From: Bacteroidota bacterium
Lineage (GTDB): Bacteria > Bacteroidota > Bacteroidia > NS11-12g > UBA955
Length of the DNA: 51,886 nt
Direction: 5' to 3'
NCBI GenBank assembly: GCA_016787485.1
Contig: JAEUUL010000022.1
Coordinates: forward strand, 1 to 51,886
The stretch's first letter is position 1, and each line of letters begins with the position of its first letter. A model generated the notes under the pieces. The model was not told the origin of the DNA, did no database searches, and saw nothing but the letters and a program-made list of their open reading frames with translations. Both the position numbers and the translations under genes were made by a program. Positions 7,728 through 16,662 of the stretch are shown one piece after another.

Positions 7728-9614
7728 ATGGCTGACATCAATTACCTCTCCGTAGAAAATCTGCACAAAACCTGGCACGACAAACCCGTACTGGCCGGCA
7801 TTACCTTTGGTATCTCACAAGGCGAGAAGGTGGCGCTGGTGGCGGGAAACGGACAGGGTAAAAGCACCCTGCTTTCCATCATCTGCGGACAGGAACAACC
7901 CGACAGCGGCAAGGCCATTGTGAGGAAAGAAATCCGTATGGGCTACCTGCCACAGGAACCTGTGCTTAACGACGGAGCCACGGTGCTGGACAATGTGCTG
8001 CAGCAGCAAACCCCTGTAACCCGGGCAGTTGCTGCCTATGAAAAAGCTGTGGAACGCCAGGAACATGACCACAGTGAGGCCAGTATGGACGCCCTGCAAA
8101 AAGCCACCGAGGCCATGAATAATCTTGGCGCCTGGGACTATGAACACCGCGTAAAACAAATACTCACCCAGTTAAAAATCACGGATTTTGACCAAACGGC
8201 CGGCAGCCTCAGCGGTGGACAGCGCAAGCGGGTAGCCCTTGCCCGCATCCTTCTGAGTGAACCCGACCTGCTGATTCTGGATGAGCCCACCAACCACCTG
8301 GACCTTGAAATGATAGAATGGCTGGAAGGATACCTCACCCAGCGCGACCTAACGTTGTTTCTGGTAACCCACGACCGGTATTTTCTGGACCGCGTCTGCG
8401 ACCGAATCGTAGAACTGGATGGAGGTCAGATTTACCATTACAAAGGCAACTACAGCTATTTTGTGGAGAACAAGGCCCAGCGGGAGGCAAACGCAGCCAG
8501 TGAGGCGGAAAAAGACCGCAATTTATACCGCAGGGAACTGGAATGGGTGCGGCGCATGCCCAAAGCCCGGGGCACCAAGAGCAAAAGCCGCACGGAGGCC
8601 TTTGACGAACTGGATGAAAAACTGCGCAACCGCAAACAGAAAAATGAACTGCAGATCAATATGCGTATGGAACGCATGGGGGCTAAAATCCTGGAACTGC
8701 ACCACATCAAAAAATCATATGGAGACCGCAAAATCCTCAGCGACTTCAACTATGTATTCAAGCGCGGTGAAAAAATCGGCATCGTAGGTCCGAACGGTGT
8801 GGGCAAAACCACACTGCTGAATATGATTATGGGAATTGAAGCACCGGATGGGGGCAAGATTGTAACCGGAGACACCATGATTTTTGGCTACTACAGCCAG
8901 CAGGGCATGCAGGTGGATGACAGCAAAAAGGTGATAGACGTGGTGCGCGATGTGGCAGACTGGATCCCCATGGCGAACGGTAACAAACTCACCGCCAGTC
9001 AGTTGTTGCTGCGCTTTGGATTCAGCCATGACAAGCAATGGGATTTTGTGGCTAAGCTCAGCGGGGGCGAGAAGCGCCGGCTGTTTTTAATGTCCATTCT
9101 GATGAAAGCCCCCAACTTCCTGATTCTGGACGAACCCACCAATGACCTGGACATAGAAACACTGGGTGTACTGGAGGATTTCCTGCAGGAATATGAGGGC
9201 TGTGCACTGATTGTGAGCCACGACCGGTATTTTATGGACAAGGTGGTAGACCACTGTTTTGTATTCAATGGTGATGGTACGGTGAAGGATTTCCCGGGCA
9301 ACTACAGCGAATACCGCGAGTGGGCCGACCTGCAGGAAACAATCCCGGAAAAACCCGGAAAAACAGAAGCTATGCCGACCCCAGCCGCACAACCCGCGCA
9401 GGAAAAACGCAAGCTCAGTTTTAAGGAGAAGTACGAGCTTGAACAACTGGAAAAAGAATTGCCGGCACTGGAAAAACGCAAAGCAGAAATAGAGAAGGAA
9501 ATGGCGGAAAAATTTGACGATTACAATTTGATACTGCAACTCACTGCCGAGCTGGAGCACGTAAAAAACACCCTTGACGAAAAGGGCATGCGCTGGCTGG
9601 AACTGGGCGAATGA
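7728..9614 (+). CDS. ABC-F family ATPase (Uup-like)
   Basis: Soluble protein of 628 residues with two ABC domains and no membrane segments, as in the ribosome-associated ABC-F family. Domain 1 has Walker A GNGQGKST, signature LSGGQRKR and Walker [13 protein letters not shown]. Domain 2 has GPNGVGKTT, signature LSGGEKRR and [13 protein letters not shown]. The inter-domain linker is charged ([17 protein letters not shown]). A C-terminal coiled coil ([20 protein letters not shown] and onward) is typical of Uup. The ATG at 7728 was chosen for the start [15 protein letters not shown]; the frame is open far upstream only because it is antisense to obgE. Known ABC-F proteins modulate translation or rescue stalled ribosomes; which role applies here is not visible. 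Confidence 0.93.
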   Translation: MADINYLSVENLHKTWHDKPVLAGITFGISQGEKVALVAGNGQGKSTLLSIICGQEQPDSGKAIVRKEIRMGYLPQEPVLNDGATVLDNVLQQQTPVTRAVAAYEKAVERQEHDHSEASMDALQKATEAMNNLGAWDYEHRVKQILTQLKITDFDQTAGSLSGGQRKRVALARILLSEPDLLILDEPTNHLDLEMIEWLEGYLTQRDLTLFLVTHDRYFLDRVCDRIVELDGGQIYHYKGNYSYFVENKAQREANAASEAEKDRNLYRRELEWVRRMPKARGTKSKSRTEAFDELDEKLRNRKQKNELQINMRMERMGAKILELHHIKKSYGDRKILSDFNYVFKRGEKIGIVGPNGVGKTTLLNMIMGIEAPDGGKIVTGDTMIFGYYSQQGMQVDDSKKVIDVVRDVADWIPMANGNKLTASQLLLRFGFSHDKQWDFVAKLSGGEKRRLFLMSILMKAPNFLILDEPTNDLDIETLGVLEDFLQEYEGCALIVSHDRYFMDKVVDHCFVFNGDGTVKDFPGNYSEYREWADLQETIPEKPGKTEAMPTPAAQPAQEKRKLSFKEKYELEQLEKELPALEKRKAEIEKEMAEKFDDYNLILQLTAELEHVKNTLDEKGMRWLELGE

Positions 9615-9627
9615 TTATATCTGCATT

Positions 9628-9789
9628 ATGGCGGAACTGCTGAACCTCAGCGAAGATGAAAAACGAAGGCGGCATTTGAAAACCACGCCAACAGAACGTT
9701 ATCATATGTTCATGCATTTATTCAGGCTTGGCAAGGCCATGCAGCGGGCAGTGCCTGCAAAAAACAGTAAAAATGGATCTGCAAAATAG
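9628..9789 (+). CDS. Small conserved protein, partner of a degraded nucleotidyltransferase
   Basis: 53-residue basic protein with the pattern DEKRRRHLKTTPTERYHMFM. It resembles small proteins encoded just before DUF6036/AbiEii-like nucleotidyltransferases, which have a (T/S)PEERF-like core. The ATG is at 9628, 13 bases after the ABC-F stop. The stop codon overlaps the start of the next, truncated ORF. The likely partner has lost its catalytic part, so this gene may be a leftover. Identification is by pattern only. Confidence 0.5.
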   Translation: MAELLNLSEDEKRRRHLKTTPTERYHMFMHLFRLGKAMQRAVPAKNSKNGSAK

Positions 9790-9946
9790 CAGCCTGTTGT
9801 CACTTTGGTCAACCCTACAGGCTGAAGGTGTACCGGTGCGTTTTCTCAATATCAACCAGCTGATACGCACCGAACAGATAACGAACAGGGCAAAAGACAA
9901 AATCGATATAGAGGAACTCGAAAAAATCCGAAAGAGTGGAATTTAA
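9773..9946 (+). pseudogene. Internally deleted nucleotidyltransferase-like gene
   Basis: 57-codon ORF beginning DLQNSSLLSLWSTLQ, like the first helix of a DUF6036-type nucleotidyltransferase. It passes straight into VPVRFLNINQLIRTEQITNR and AKDKIDIEELEKI, which matches the C-terminal end of the same family (usual pattern: V-x-F-I-x-x-x-x-L-I-x-x-K then GRxKDLADIEEL). The central domain, with the GG..D.D catalytic motif of about 90-120 residues, is absent, so the gene looks like an in-frame internal deletion. ATG at 9773 overlaps the preceding gene by 17 bases. No intact copy is nearby. Confidence 0.5.
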
Positions 9947-9979
9947 GCCCCCGGGTTGTGTGCCTGTGTAAAAATCTGA

Positions 9980-10010
9980 TTGGGTTAAAACAAAACAGGG
10001 TATAAATTCG
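9980..10010 (+). promoter_or_regulatory. Putative fabD promoter
   Basis: TTG (9980-9982), a 20-base spacer and TAAATTCG (10003-10010) fit the Bacteroidota TTG-N17-23-TAnnTTTG pattern with one mismatch. The fabD ATG follows four bases later. Confidence 0.4.
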
Positions 10011-10014
10011 CCGC

Positions 10015-10896
10015 ATGGCAAAACACGCATATGTATTCCCCGGACAGGGCAGCCAGTTTGTAGGTATGGGCAAAGACATGTACGAAAACCATGGCCTGGC
10101 TAAGGACCTGTTTGAATCCGCCAATGATATCCTTGGCTTCCGCATCACCGACCTGATGTTTGCCGGAACCGATGAAGACCTGAAACAAACCCGGGTAACA
10201 CAGCCCGCCATATTCCTGCACAGTGTCATCCGCGCCCGTTTTCTGGAGAATTTCACCCCGGATATGGTGGCCGGTCATTCATTGGGCGAATTCAGCGGCC
10301 TGGTGGCCAACGGCACCCTCTCTTTTGAGGACGGACTGAAACTGGTATACCAGCGGGCCATGGCCATGCAGCAGGCCTGTGAACTGCAACCCTCCACTAT
10401 GGCCGCTGTACTGGGGCTGGAAGATGGCAAAGTGGAAGAAATCTGTGCCGGTATTGAAGGTGTTGTGGTTCCTGCCAACTACAACTGCCCCGGCCAGCTT
10501 GTGATATCCGGAGCCATAGACGCAGTGAACACGGCCTGTGAAGCATTGAAAGCCGCCGGTGCCAAACGTGCTCTGGTACTGCCGGTAGGTGGCGCATTCC
10601 ACAGTCCGCTGATGGAGCCTGCCCGCGAAAAACTGGCCGCTGCCATAGAATCCACCACCTTCAGCGACCCTGCCTGTCCGGTATACCAGAATGTAACTGC
10701 CAGCGCAGTGTCTGACAAGGCTGAAATCCGCAAAAACCTGGTGGCGCAGCTTACCGCCCCCGTGCGCTGGACCCAGAGTGTGCAGGCTATGTGGGCCGAT
10801 GGCGCAACCCTGTTTACCGAAGTAGGACCCGGCAAAGTGCTGCAGGGACTGGTGAAGAAAATTGCACCTGAAGCTGAGACAGAAGGCTTTCAGTAA
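10015..10896 (+). CDS. Malonyl-CoA:ACP transacylase FabD
   Basis: Transfers malonyl from CoA to acyl carrier protein for fatty-acid synthesis. At 293 residues it is of normal length. GQGSQ (10-14) is at the N-terminus, the active-site serine is in GHSLGE (S89), the carboxylate-binding arginine is R114 in YQRAMAMQQ and the catalytic histidine is H196 in GAFHSPLM. The C-terminal VGPGKVLQGL motif is present. The ATG at 10015 follows directly on a plausible promoter. No other fab gene is adjacent; a DUF1801 gene follows eight bases after the stop. Confidence 0.96.
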   Translation: MAKHAYVFPGQGSQFVGMGKDMYENHGLAKDLFESANDILGFRITDLMFAGTDEDLKQTRVTQPAIFLHSVIRARFLENFTPDMVAGHSLGEFSGLVANGTLSFEDGLKLVYQRAMAMQQACELQPSTMAAVLGLEDGKVEEICAGIEGVVVPANYNCPGQLVISGAIDAVNTACEALKAAGAKRALVLPVGGAFHSPLMEPAREKLAAAIESTTFSDPACPVYQNVTASAVSDKAEIRKNLVAQLTAPVRWTQSVQAMWADGATLFTEVGPGKVLQGLVKKIAPEAETEGFQ

Positions 10897-10904
10897 TCCA
10901 TGCT

Positions 10905-11288
10905 ATGGAGGCCGAATTACACCCGGGTGTGGTTAACTACCTGCACCGGCTGCAACCCTGGCAAAAAGAGGTTTTCCTTCGCTTCCGGTCACTGATATTA
11001 CAGGTCCATCCGCATATTCAGGAGTGTTTTACCTATCAGGTTCCATTTTATAAATTAAACGGACTTTACTGCTATTTTTCTGTATTAAAGAAAGGCCGCA
11101 AAACGGTATGGGGCATCTGCGATGGATTTGCATTGGATGATCCATACCACCTGCTTCGCGCTGATGAAAAACAAACACAGATACGGCATCTTGTTTTTGA
11201 AGAGAATGCACCGTTTCCGGATGAAGAAATCCTTATGTATTATTTGATATCTGCAGCAGAAATTAAGTTGAATAAAGGGCAGAAATAA
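10905..11288 (+). CDS. DUF1801 family protein
   Basis: 127-residue cytoplasmic protein with the DUF1801/YdhG-like pattern: a helical N-terminus (LRPWQKEV-type, here LQPWQKEVFLRFRSLI), then E-C-F-T-Y-Q-V-P-F-Y and a strand YCYFSVLKKG. It probably shares the fabD transcript (eight-base gap) but has no obvious functional tie. It converges with the long secreted-protein gene, the two stops separated by one base. Biochemical role unknown. Confidence 0.75.
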   Translation: MEAELHPGVVNYLHRLQPWQKEVFLRFRSLILQVHPHIQECFTYQVPFYKLNGLYCYFSVLKKGRKTVWGICDGFALDDPYHLLRADEKQTQIRHLVFEENAPFPDEEILMYYLISAAEIKLNKGQK

Positions 11289-11289
11289 A

Positions 11290-14200
11290 TCAGCGGATGA
11301 GGTTTATGGAACCTGAAATCACCTTGTTTTTAGCGCTGCCTTTTCCTTTTTGTATCACCTGATAGAAATATGTTCCTTCCGGCACTTCCAGGCCTGTATT
11401 GTCTACCCTGCCATTCCAGCATTGGGCTAAATCATCGGTATAGAACACCCGTTCACCCCAGCGGTTGAATATTTTCAATTCTCCCCCATCACAGGCTTTG
11501 GATAAACCGTAAACCCTGTAGCATTCATTCCAGGCATCGGCATTCGGTGTAAAAATATTCGCCAGATAAATCTGGCTCAGACTGTCTGTATTGATGGTAA
11601 TGGATTTGCCCAACGTATCTCTGCAGCCACTGCTGTTGTTTACCAGATACACCTTTATATCATATTTGCCGGGCGCATAGGTATGTTCAACTTTTTTACC
11701 GAACGCCACTATTCCGTCGCCCAGAATCCACTGCGCAGTATCGAAACCACTGCCACTCAACTGCATTTTCACTTTGCTATCGCAGAGATCGGTGTTTACG
11801 GTCAGCGAGCCATCCGGACCGGCAAGGGCTTCTACGTCCAGGGTCATGCTATCTGCTTTGTTGCAGCTGGCAGTATCCAACACACGCAATTTCACCGTGT
11901 ACTTTCCCGCTGTCGTATATGTATGCACCGGATTGGGAAGATTGCTGGTATTGCCGTCTCCGAAAATCCATTCAAACCTTTTTCCGGCAGTAATTGCATT
12001 TTGCTGAAAAAAATTCATAGGCGCAGGCATACAAACCTTGCGGGGTACAACATCGAATTTTGCCTCCACTGCATAGGTTATTTTAAAATCAAGCTTAAAA
12101 CTGGCATTGCTGCAGCGGTAACTTACGTTTATGGGAAATGCAGCTCCACTGGTGGTGGGAAAATCGTTCAATCCGGGCGGACTGTTCGGACAACTGCTGC
12201 AAACACTCTGATAAATCACTCCCCGCTTGTCAAACCGGCTGGTACCACCGTCTACATGGTCCTCACTGCTGTCTCCTCCGAAGAAGGTGGCATAAAGCAA
12301 GGATTTGGCATCACGGCTGAGGACGATGAGGTAAAAGTCATTGTCATCGGTTACGGGCTGAAATGCATTGGATGATACCTGCAAACCGTTTGTGGTTCCT
12401 GCATTACCCACTCCTACTGCAGCACCCCATCCGCTGAAGTAGATGTTGTAACATTTATCTACCATAAACGCACAGGGACTCAATTCCGGATTCGTGGTGC
12501 GGTTGCCAAAGGTGGTTGCCATATCCTCACCAGATAAATCATTCAGCAATCGTGCGATAAATTGGGTAGTGCCATTTTTCCCATATGTCCCTGCTGTGCG
12601 GTTCACACTCCCCTCGGTCTGCCCTGTAATATAAATTTTCTGCTCGTTGTCAAAATCAAGAAAATACACCTGGTCATAATCTGAAGTTCCCCAAAATGAA
12701 CCAGCCTTAAAAAAACCGCTGTCGTAATTCAGTTTCATCACAAACCCATCGGCCCGGCCACCCTGATGCGCGGATATATAGCCCCCTGCCGGAACCGGAA
12801 AACCGGTACTCGCGGTGCCTCCCCCAATAAATACATTGAGGCTGTCATCCAGCCGCACACTGTAGGCTGCATCATCGGAGGTGCCTCCCATAAACGTAGA
12901 CCACCGCAGGGCAGACAAATTGCTGTTGAGTGAAACTGCCACAGCCTCCAGAGCCCCTTTCAGCGACTTTTGCGGTGCGCGGGCAGTTACAGGAAAAGCG
13001 GCGGAACGGCTGCAGGTGGCAATGAAGATATTTCCATATTTATCGCAAACAATATCGCCCCGAAAATCGTCGGCATAATTAAAGTGCAGAAGCCCGGTAT
13101 TGATGCCGTCATCTGCTGGTCCGCCCAGGTATGTTCCCGCCAACATTTGCTTACCATCTGCACTCAGTTTTACCACGTATAAATCGTGATTGCCATTATA
13201 CCCCGTATCGTAAGCCGTTGTTTTGGGTATGGGAAAATCTGAAGACAGTGTAGTACCCAGGACCAGCAGGTTGTTTTTTTCATCTAAACCCAGGCTGTGC
13301 GGATATTCATTGGATTTTCCACCCAGGTAGGTTGCATAAATCAGCCCACTGCCATTGGGCTTGTACTTACTTATTGCCACATCGCAGGGCAGATAAACCG
13401 GTGCTTGTGCGGGCCCGCGGCCTCCATAGGTGGTTTGGAACGCACCCACTGTAACCGGGTAGATTCCCTGTGCATTGTCAACAATCCCCCCTGCATAAAG
13501 ACATCCCCCGGTGTCATAGGTGGCGGTAAAGCCAAAATTATCACCCCGGGAACCACTGTAAGTGCTGAAAACCAATACCGGATCTATAATGAGGGGTTGA
13601 GTCTGATTCCAGATGATACCTTCTGGGCAATAAAACTGCAAAATATGCGGATTTTCAGCCTTGCGGAAACGAAATGGAATGGGCTGGTTTCCCTGTTTCC
13701 CATGGGGCTGTTTCATTACAAAATCTCCCACACTGGAAAGGATATGTATGTCTTCTCCTTTAAATACAAGGCCATTCTCACCCTGTATGAATAACCGGAT
13801 CAAATCCGGATTGGCTCCGGGTTGTAAGACCCAGTCGTACTCCACTTTCTCTCCCTTCGTGTAGATGACAAAGTCAATTCCGGGGTATACGGATTTTAAC
13901 CGCACACGGCTCACAGGATACACTTCGGTCTTCCATTGTGTGGGATTGTCTCCCAGATAATAATTCTCGTAATAAGGGGCTTCCTCCTCAAAGGAGACTC
14001 CGATTTTTTCGGCCGGCTGGCAATCCTTGAAGGAAACATCCAGGGTATGCCCATGAATGATATACTCACTGTCGGTATACCGGTTGTGAAACGCTTTGTG
14101 GATTTTGGGTAAATCCGCAGGATTGTACAATTTGACCCGGAAACCGTCCTTTCTGAGAAAAAAAGACCCACCGGCAAACACAGTGCGGGCCACAACAGGC

Positions 14201-14301
14201 TCGTCCCACTGTCCGGCATTGGGGGTAAAATACAGCCCCTGCCCGTGCAATTGAAATGCACAGGCCAGCAATCCCCCAAGCCAGCCTTTCACCCGATTCA
14301 C
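11290..14301 (-). CDS. Secreted SBBP/PKD protein with T9SS type B sorting domain
   Basis: 1003-residue exported protein. A signal peptide (KGWLGGLLACAFQLHGQG) is followed by a DUF7948-like region (about 20-250). SBBP-type beta-propeller repeats with LGGxxxD-like blades span about 270-740 (YLGGKSNEYPHSLGLD, YLGGPADDG, FMGGTSDDAAYSV). A PKD domain lies near 770-850 (EWIFGDGNTSNLPNPVHTYT), then a second PKD-like unit. The gliding-motility-type C-terminus (about 920-1003) reads IFTPNADAWNECYRV, LKIFNRWGERVF, PEGTYFYQVI. Such proteins are exported by the type IX system and anchored at the surface. The start is GTG at 14301, or GTG at 14292, since no ATG exists; a TATCTTTG box lies seven bases upstream. 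Confidence 0.9.
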   Translation of the reverse strand: MNRVKGWLGGLLACAFQLHGQGLYFTPNAGQWDEPVVARTVFAGGSFFLRKDGFRVKLYNPADLPKIHKAFHNRYTDSEYIIHGHTLDVSFKDCQPAEKIGVSFEEEAPYYENYYLGDNPTQWKTEVYPVSRVRLKSVYPGIDFVIYTKGEKVEYDWVLQPGANPDLIRLFIQGENGLVFKGEDIHILSSVGDFVMKQPHGKQGNQPIPFRFRKAENPHILQFYCPEGIIWNQTQPLIIDPVLVFSTYSGSRGDNFGFTATYDTGGCLYAGGIVDNAQGIYPVTVGAFQTTYGGRGPAQAPVYLPCDVAISKYKPNGSGLIYATYLGGKSNEYPHSLGLDEKNNLLVLGTTLSSDFPIPKTTAYDTGYNGNHDLYVVKLSADGKQMLAGTYLGGPADDGINTGLLHFNYADDFRGDIVCDKYGNIFIATCSRSAAFPVTARAPQKSLKGALEAVAVSLNSNLSALRWSTFMGGTSDDAAYSVRLDDSLNVFIGGGTASTGFPVPAGGYISAHQGGRADGFVMKLNYDSGFFKAGSFWGTSDYDQVYFLDFDNEQKIYITGQTEGSVNRTAGTYGKNGTTQFIARLLNDLSGEDMATTFGNRTTNPELSPCAFMVDKCYNIYFSGWGAAVGVGNAGTTNGLQVSSNAFQPVTDDNDFYLIVLSRDAKSLLYATFFGGDSSEDHVDGGTSRFDKRGVIYQSVCSSCPNSPPGLNDFPTTSGAAFPINVSYRCSNASFKLDFKITYAVEAKFDVVPRKVCMPAPMNFFQQNAITAGKRFEWIFGDGNTSNLPNPVHTYTTAGKYTVKLRVLDTASCNKADSMTLDVEALAGPDGSLTVNTDLCDSKVKMQLSGSGFDTAQWILGDGIVAFGKKVEHTYAPGKYDIKVYLVNNSSGCRDTLGKSITINTDSLSQIYLANIFTPNADAWNECYRVYGLSKACDGGELKIFNRWGERVFYTDDLAQCWNGRVDNTGLEVPEGTYFYQVIQKGKGSAKNKVISGSINLIR

Positions 14302-14308
14302 GTTAATG

Positions 14309-14316
14309 CAAAGATA
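14309..14316 (-). promoter_or_regulatory. -7 box TATCTTTG of the secreted SBBP/PKD gene
   Basis: Minus-strand TATCTTTG matches TAnnTTTG, seven bases before the GTG at 14301. Confidence 0.5.
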
Positions 14317-14362
14317 TCTGATAGACGCATCTGATGGTGTTCCTGTTGCCCTGAAAGGACAT

Positions 14363-14389
14363 AAAAAAACCGTGGCATGACCACGGTTT
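14363..14389 (-). terminator. Rho-independent terminator of the fecR operon
   Basis: On the minus strand AAACCGTGG (complement of 14381-14389), a five-base loop and CCACGGTTT (complement of 14367-14375) are followed by a run of seven T (14369-14363). It lies about 40 bases after the fecR stop and ahead of the next minus-strand promoter. Confidence 0.8.
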
Positions 14390-14427
14390 CACCAAATATC
14401 AAACAATAATCAGCCATTTCTGGCGAA

Positions 14428-15333
14428 CTATTCATAAATCAGGGGCAACTTCAGTGCGAGTTTAAGGGTCTCCAGAATTTCTTCGGAACTGGTACCTGGT
14501 TTAAATTTACCTGTAAACTCCCTGTTTGCATCCATAGGCATATACTTCAGTTTTTTACCATAGCGGTGCTGAAGGGCTTTGGATACCGCTTCCAGTGTTG
14601 CTCCCCGGAATACCAGCATTCCGGTTTGCCACTGCACGGCAGAATCGGCCATTACCTGCTGAACACCACCGTCTGCAATTGACCGGGCGGCCATGCCACG
14701 GGTAAGTACCACATTTCCATTTCCGGAACTGAACTGCACTTTGCCATGACGGACAAGAATCTGCACCGTTTCTCCTTCATATGCCTGTAAATCAAAACCG
14801 GTACCCAACACCTGAACATTCGAATTGCCGGCAACTACCCGGAATGGATGTGCTTTGTCAGGTGCTATTTCAAACCGGGCTTCACCGGTCAATGACACCA
14901 AACGACTGCCAACTCCAAACCCTTCGGCGATGGTAATTTTACTGTTACTGTTGAGAACAACGCTGCTGCCGTCGGGCAGGTGTATCGTTTTTATTTCATT
15001 TGCTCCGGCCACTTCTGTGCGGGCAGGTTCCAGTGCTTGTTTTCCGCTTTGGCTCAGCCATATACCAGCACCAGCAACAGCGCATGCCGCAACGGCGGCG
15101 GCAGCATACCACATGCGGCGTGGTTTTGCAGCAACCCTTACGGGTGCTTCTTCTGTCATTCTGCTGCGAAGGCGGGCCCATGCTTCGTTGTCCGATGCAG
15201 ATTCCTCATGCTTATACCCGGCAGACAGATTCCAGATCTTTTGCAACTCCGCATCTGCGGTGCCACCATCTCCGGTTTCACCCGTCAACTTTAGTCCTTC
15301 GAGGTCGTAATCAGGCTTTTTGTTCGTCTCCAT
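14428..15333 (-). CDS. FecR-like anti-sigma/transmembrane regulator
   Basis: 301-residue inner-membrane protein. The cytoplasmic N-terminus (1-73) is acidic. One membrane segment lies at about 74-94 (MWYAAAAVAACAVAGAGIWL). A periplasmic FecR domain spans about 113-210 (IHLPDGSSVVLNSNSKI, LTGEARFEI, VLGTGFDLQAY). A DUF4974/STN-like C-terminus runs from about 243 to 301 (LVFRGATLEAVSKALQHRYG). FecR proteins normally relay a TonB-dependent receptor signal to an ECF sigma factor. Neither a sigma factor nor a SusC/FecA-like receptor is adjacent here, so it is an orphan. A 59-residue gene precedes it by 17 bases in the same operon, and a strong terminator follows. Confidence 0.88.
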   Translation of the reverse strand: METNKKPDYDLEGLKLTGETGDGGTADAELQKIWNLSAGYKHEESASDNEAWARLRSRMTEEAPVRVAAKPRRMWYAAAAVAACAVAGAGIWLSQSGKQALEPARTEVAGANEIKTIHLPDGSSVVLNSNSKITIAEGFGVGSRLVSLTGEARFEIAPDKAHPFRVVAGNSNVQVLGTGFDLQAYEGETVQILVRHGKVQFSSGNGNVVLTRGMAARSIADGGVQQVMADSAVQWQTGMLVFRGATLEAVSKALQHRYGKKLKYMPMDANREFTGKFKPGTSSEEILETLKLALKLPLIYE

Positions 15334-15350
15334 GCTCTTTCTATACCCTG

Positions 15351-15530
15351 TTACACTGCCACGCGACCCTCAGCCACCACCATGGCATCCACTCTTTGTT
15401 TAATGAGTGCCACAGTCATGCGGTATTGGGGGTTTTTGCGCAACCATTCTTCAAGTCTGCTGGCCTCATCACGGTTCATTAAACCAGCGGCGTACTTGGT
15501 TATCAGATTGGATTCCAGTTGTTCTTTCAT
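15351..15530 (-). CDS. 59-residue FecR-N-terminus-like small protein
   Basis: Small soluble, helix-rich protein containing LITKYAAGLMNRDEASRLEE and WLRKNPQYRMTVALIKQRVD. The pattern (L...YL.G....EE...EEWL..NP..R..) resembles the cytoplasmic anti-sigma N-terminal domain found at the start of many FecR proteins. In this locus that domain seems to be a separate polypeptide, since the FecR next door begins differently. The start is ATG at 15530. Function is inferred from similarity of pattern and operon position only; it could be an independent anti-sigma factor for a sigma encoded elsewhere. Confidence 0.6.
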   Translation of the reverse strand: MKEQLESNLITKYAAGLMNRDEASRLEEWLRKNPQYRMTVALIKQRVDAMVVAEGRVAV

Positions 15531-15612
15531 ACAGTGAATCACATACACTACCCTTTTCCGGTGTTGTACCCCCAAAAAAATTGAAAAAAAAATGCAGGGG
15601 ACAGGAATCCCC

Positions 15613-16662
15613 CTATGCCTTGCCTGCGGAAAGACGGTCTTTTTTGGTGCGGAACCAGGGGTTTTGCTGGTAGATATTCTCGATAATTTCCACCACTTTA
15701 AGGCCTTCCATGGCATTGGTGGTTGGCACGCCCCCGCGTTTGATGGCTTCGATTACATTGTCGAAAATGTAATTGTGATTTGCCGCACTGCCTTTGTATG
15801 GGCCATAATCATTGGCCGGGTTGGCCGGGGGCAGTTCGGGCATGGTATATCCCTGAATGTGGCAATACTCTACTTCATTCATGTATTGACCACCTATTTT
15901 TACCGTGCCATGGCTACCCATGATTGTAATTGAGCTTTCGAAATTGGTATCCCATACCGCAGTGCTGTAGTTGAGACAACCCAAACCACCGTCACGGAAG
16001 CGGAAATTCACGCTGCCGCTGTCTTCAAACTCTGTATTGGCCTGATGTGTAAAATCGGCAAACGTGGCTTTGATGTCATGTATGTCGCCAAAAAGCCAGT
16101 ACATGATGTCTATAAAATGGGAAAACTGGGTAAACAGGGTTCCACCGTCAAGGCTCTGGGTACCTTTCCAGCCGCCTGACTTATAATATCTTTCATCGCG
16201 GTTCCAGTAGCAGTTTACCTGCACCATATGTATCCGGCCCAGGGTTCCGTTTGCCAGCAACTCTTTAATCCACACGGATGGTGGTGAGTAACGGTTTTGC
16301 ATCACACAGAAAACCATTTTGTGGACTGCCATGGCCTGGTGAATTACTTTTTCACAATCGGCTTTGGTAAGTGCCATGGGCTTTTCAATCACCACATGTT
16401 TGCGGGCATTGAGTCCTGCCAATGCATGGGCAGCATGCAAACCATTGGGTGTTGCCACACACAAAACGTCGAATTCAGGACCGGTTTCCAGCATAGCATC
16501 CAGGGAACTGAATACAGGCACATTGAAAGCCTGAACCCCCAATTCATCGGCTGGACGGATATCCGCTATGGCAACCAGTTCCGCTTCGGGGTTGCGCATG
16601 ACCATTTCTGCGTGGCGCTTACCGATATGCCCGGCGCCAACTACTGCAAATTTTACTTTCAT
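15613..16662 (-). CDS. Gfo/Idh/MocA-family NAD(P)-dependent oxidoreductase
   Basis: 349-residue soluble sugar-type dehydrogenase. The Rossmann motif is VVGAGHIGKRHAEM (about 6-19). The substrate-lid lysine motif is EKPMAL. A C-terminal alpha/beta domain contains GGTLFTQFSHFIDIMYWLFGD, like the GG.L.....H..D....L pattern of UDP-sugar acid 3-dehydrogenases (WlbA/WbpB) and related O-antigen enzymes. The ATG at 16662 overlaps the stop of the ABC exporter as ATGA, so the two are translationally coupled. That context favours surface polysaccharide or cell-envelope carbohydrate metabolism, but substrate identity is inference. Confidence 0.88.
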   Translation of the reverse strand: MKVKFAVVGAGHIGKRHAEMVMRNPEAELVAIADIRPADELGVQAFNVPVFSSLDAMLETGPEFDVLCVATPNGLHAAHALAGLNARKHVVIEKPMALTKADCEKVIHQAMAVHKMVFCVMQNRYSPPSVWIKELLANGTLGRIHMVQVNCYWNRDERYYKSGGWKGTQSLDGGTLFTQFSHFIDIMYWLFGDIHDIKATFADFTHQANTEFEDSGSVNFRFRDGGLGCLNYSTAVWDTNFESSITIMGSHGTVKIGGQYMNEVEYCHIQGYTMPELPPANPANDYGPYKGSAANHNYIFDNVIEAIKRGGVPTTNAMEGLKVVEIIENIYQQNPWFRTKKDRLSAGKA

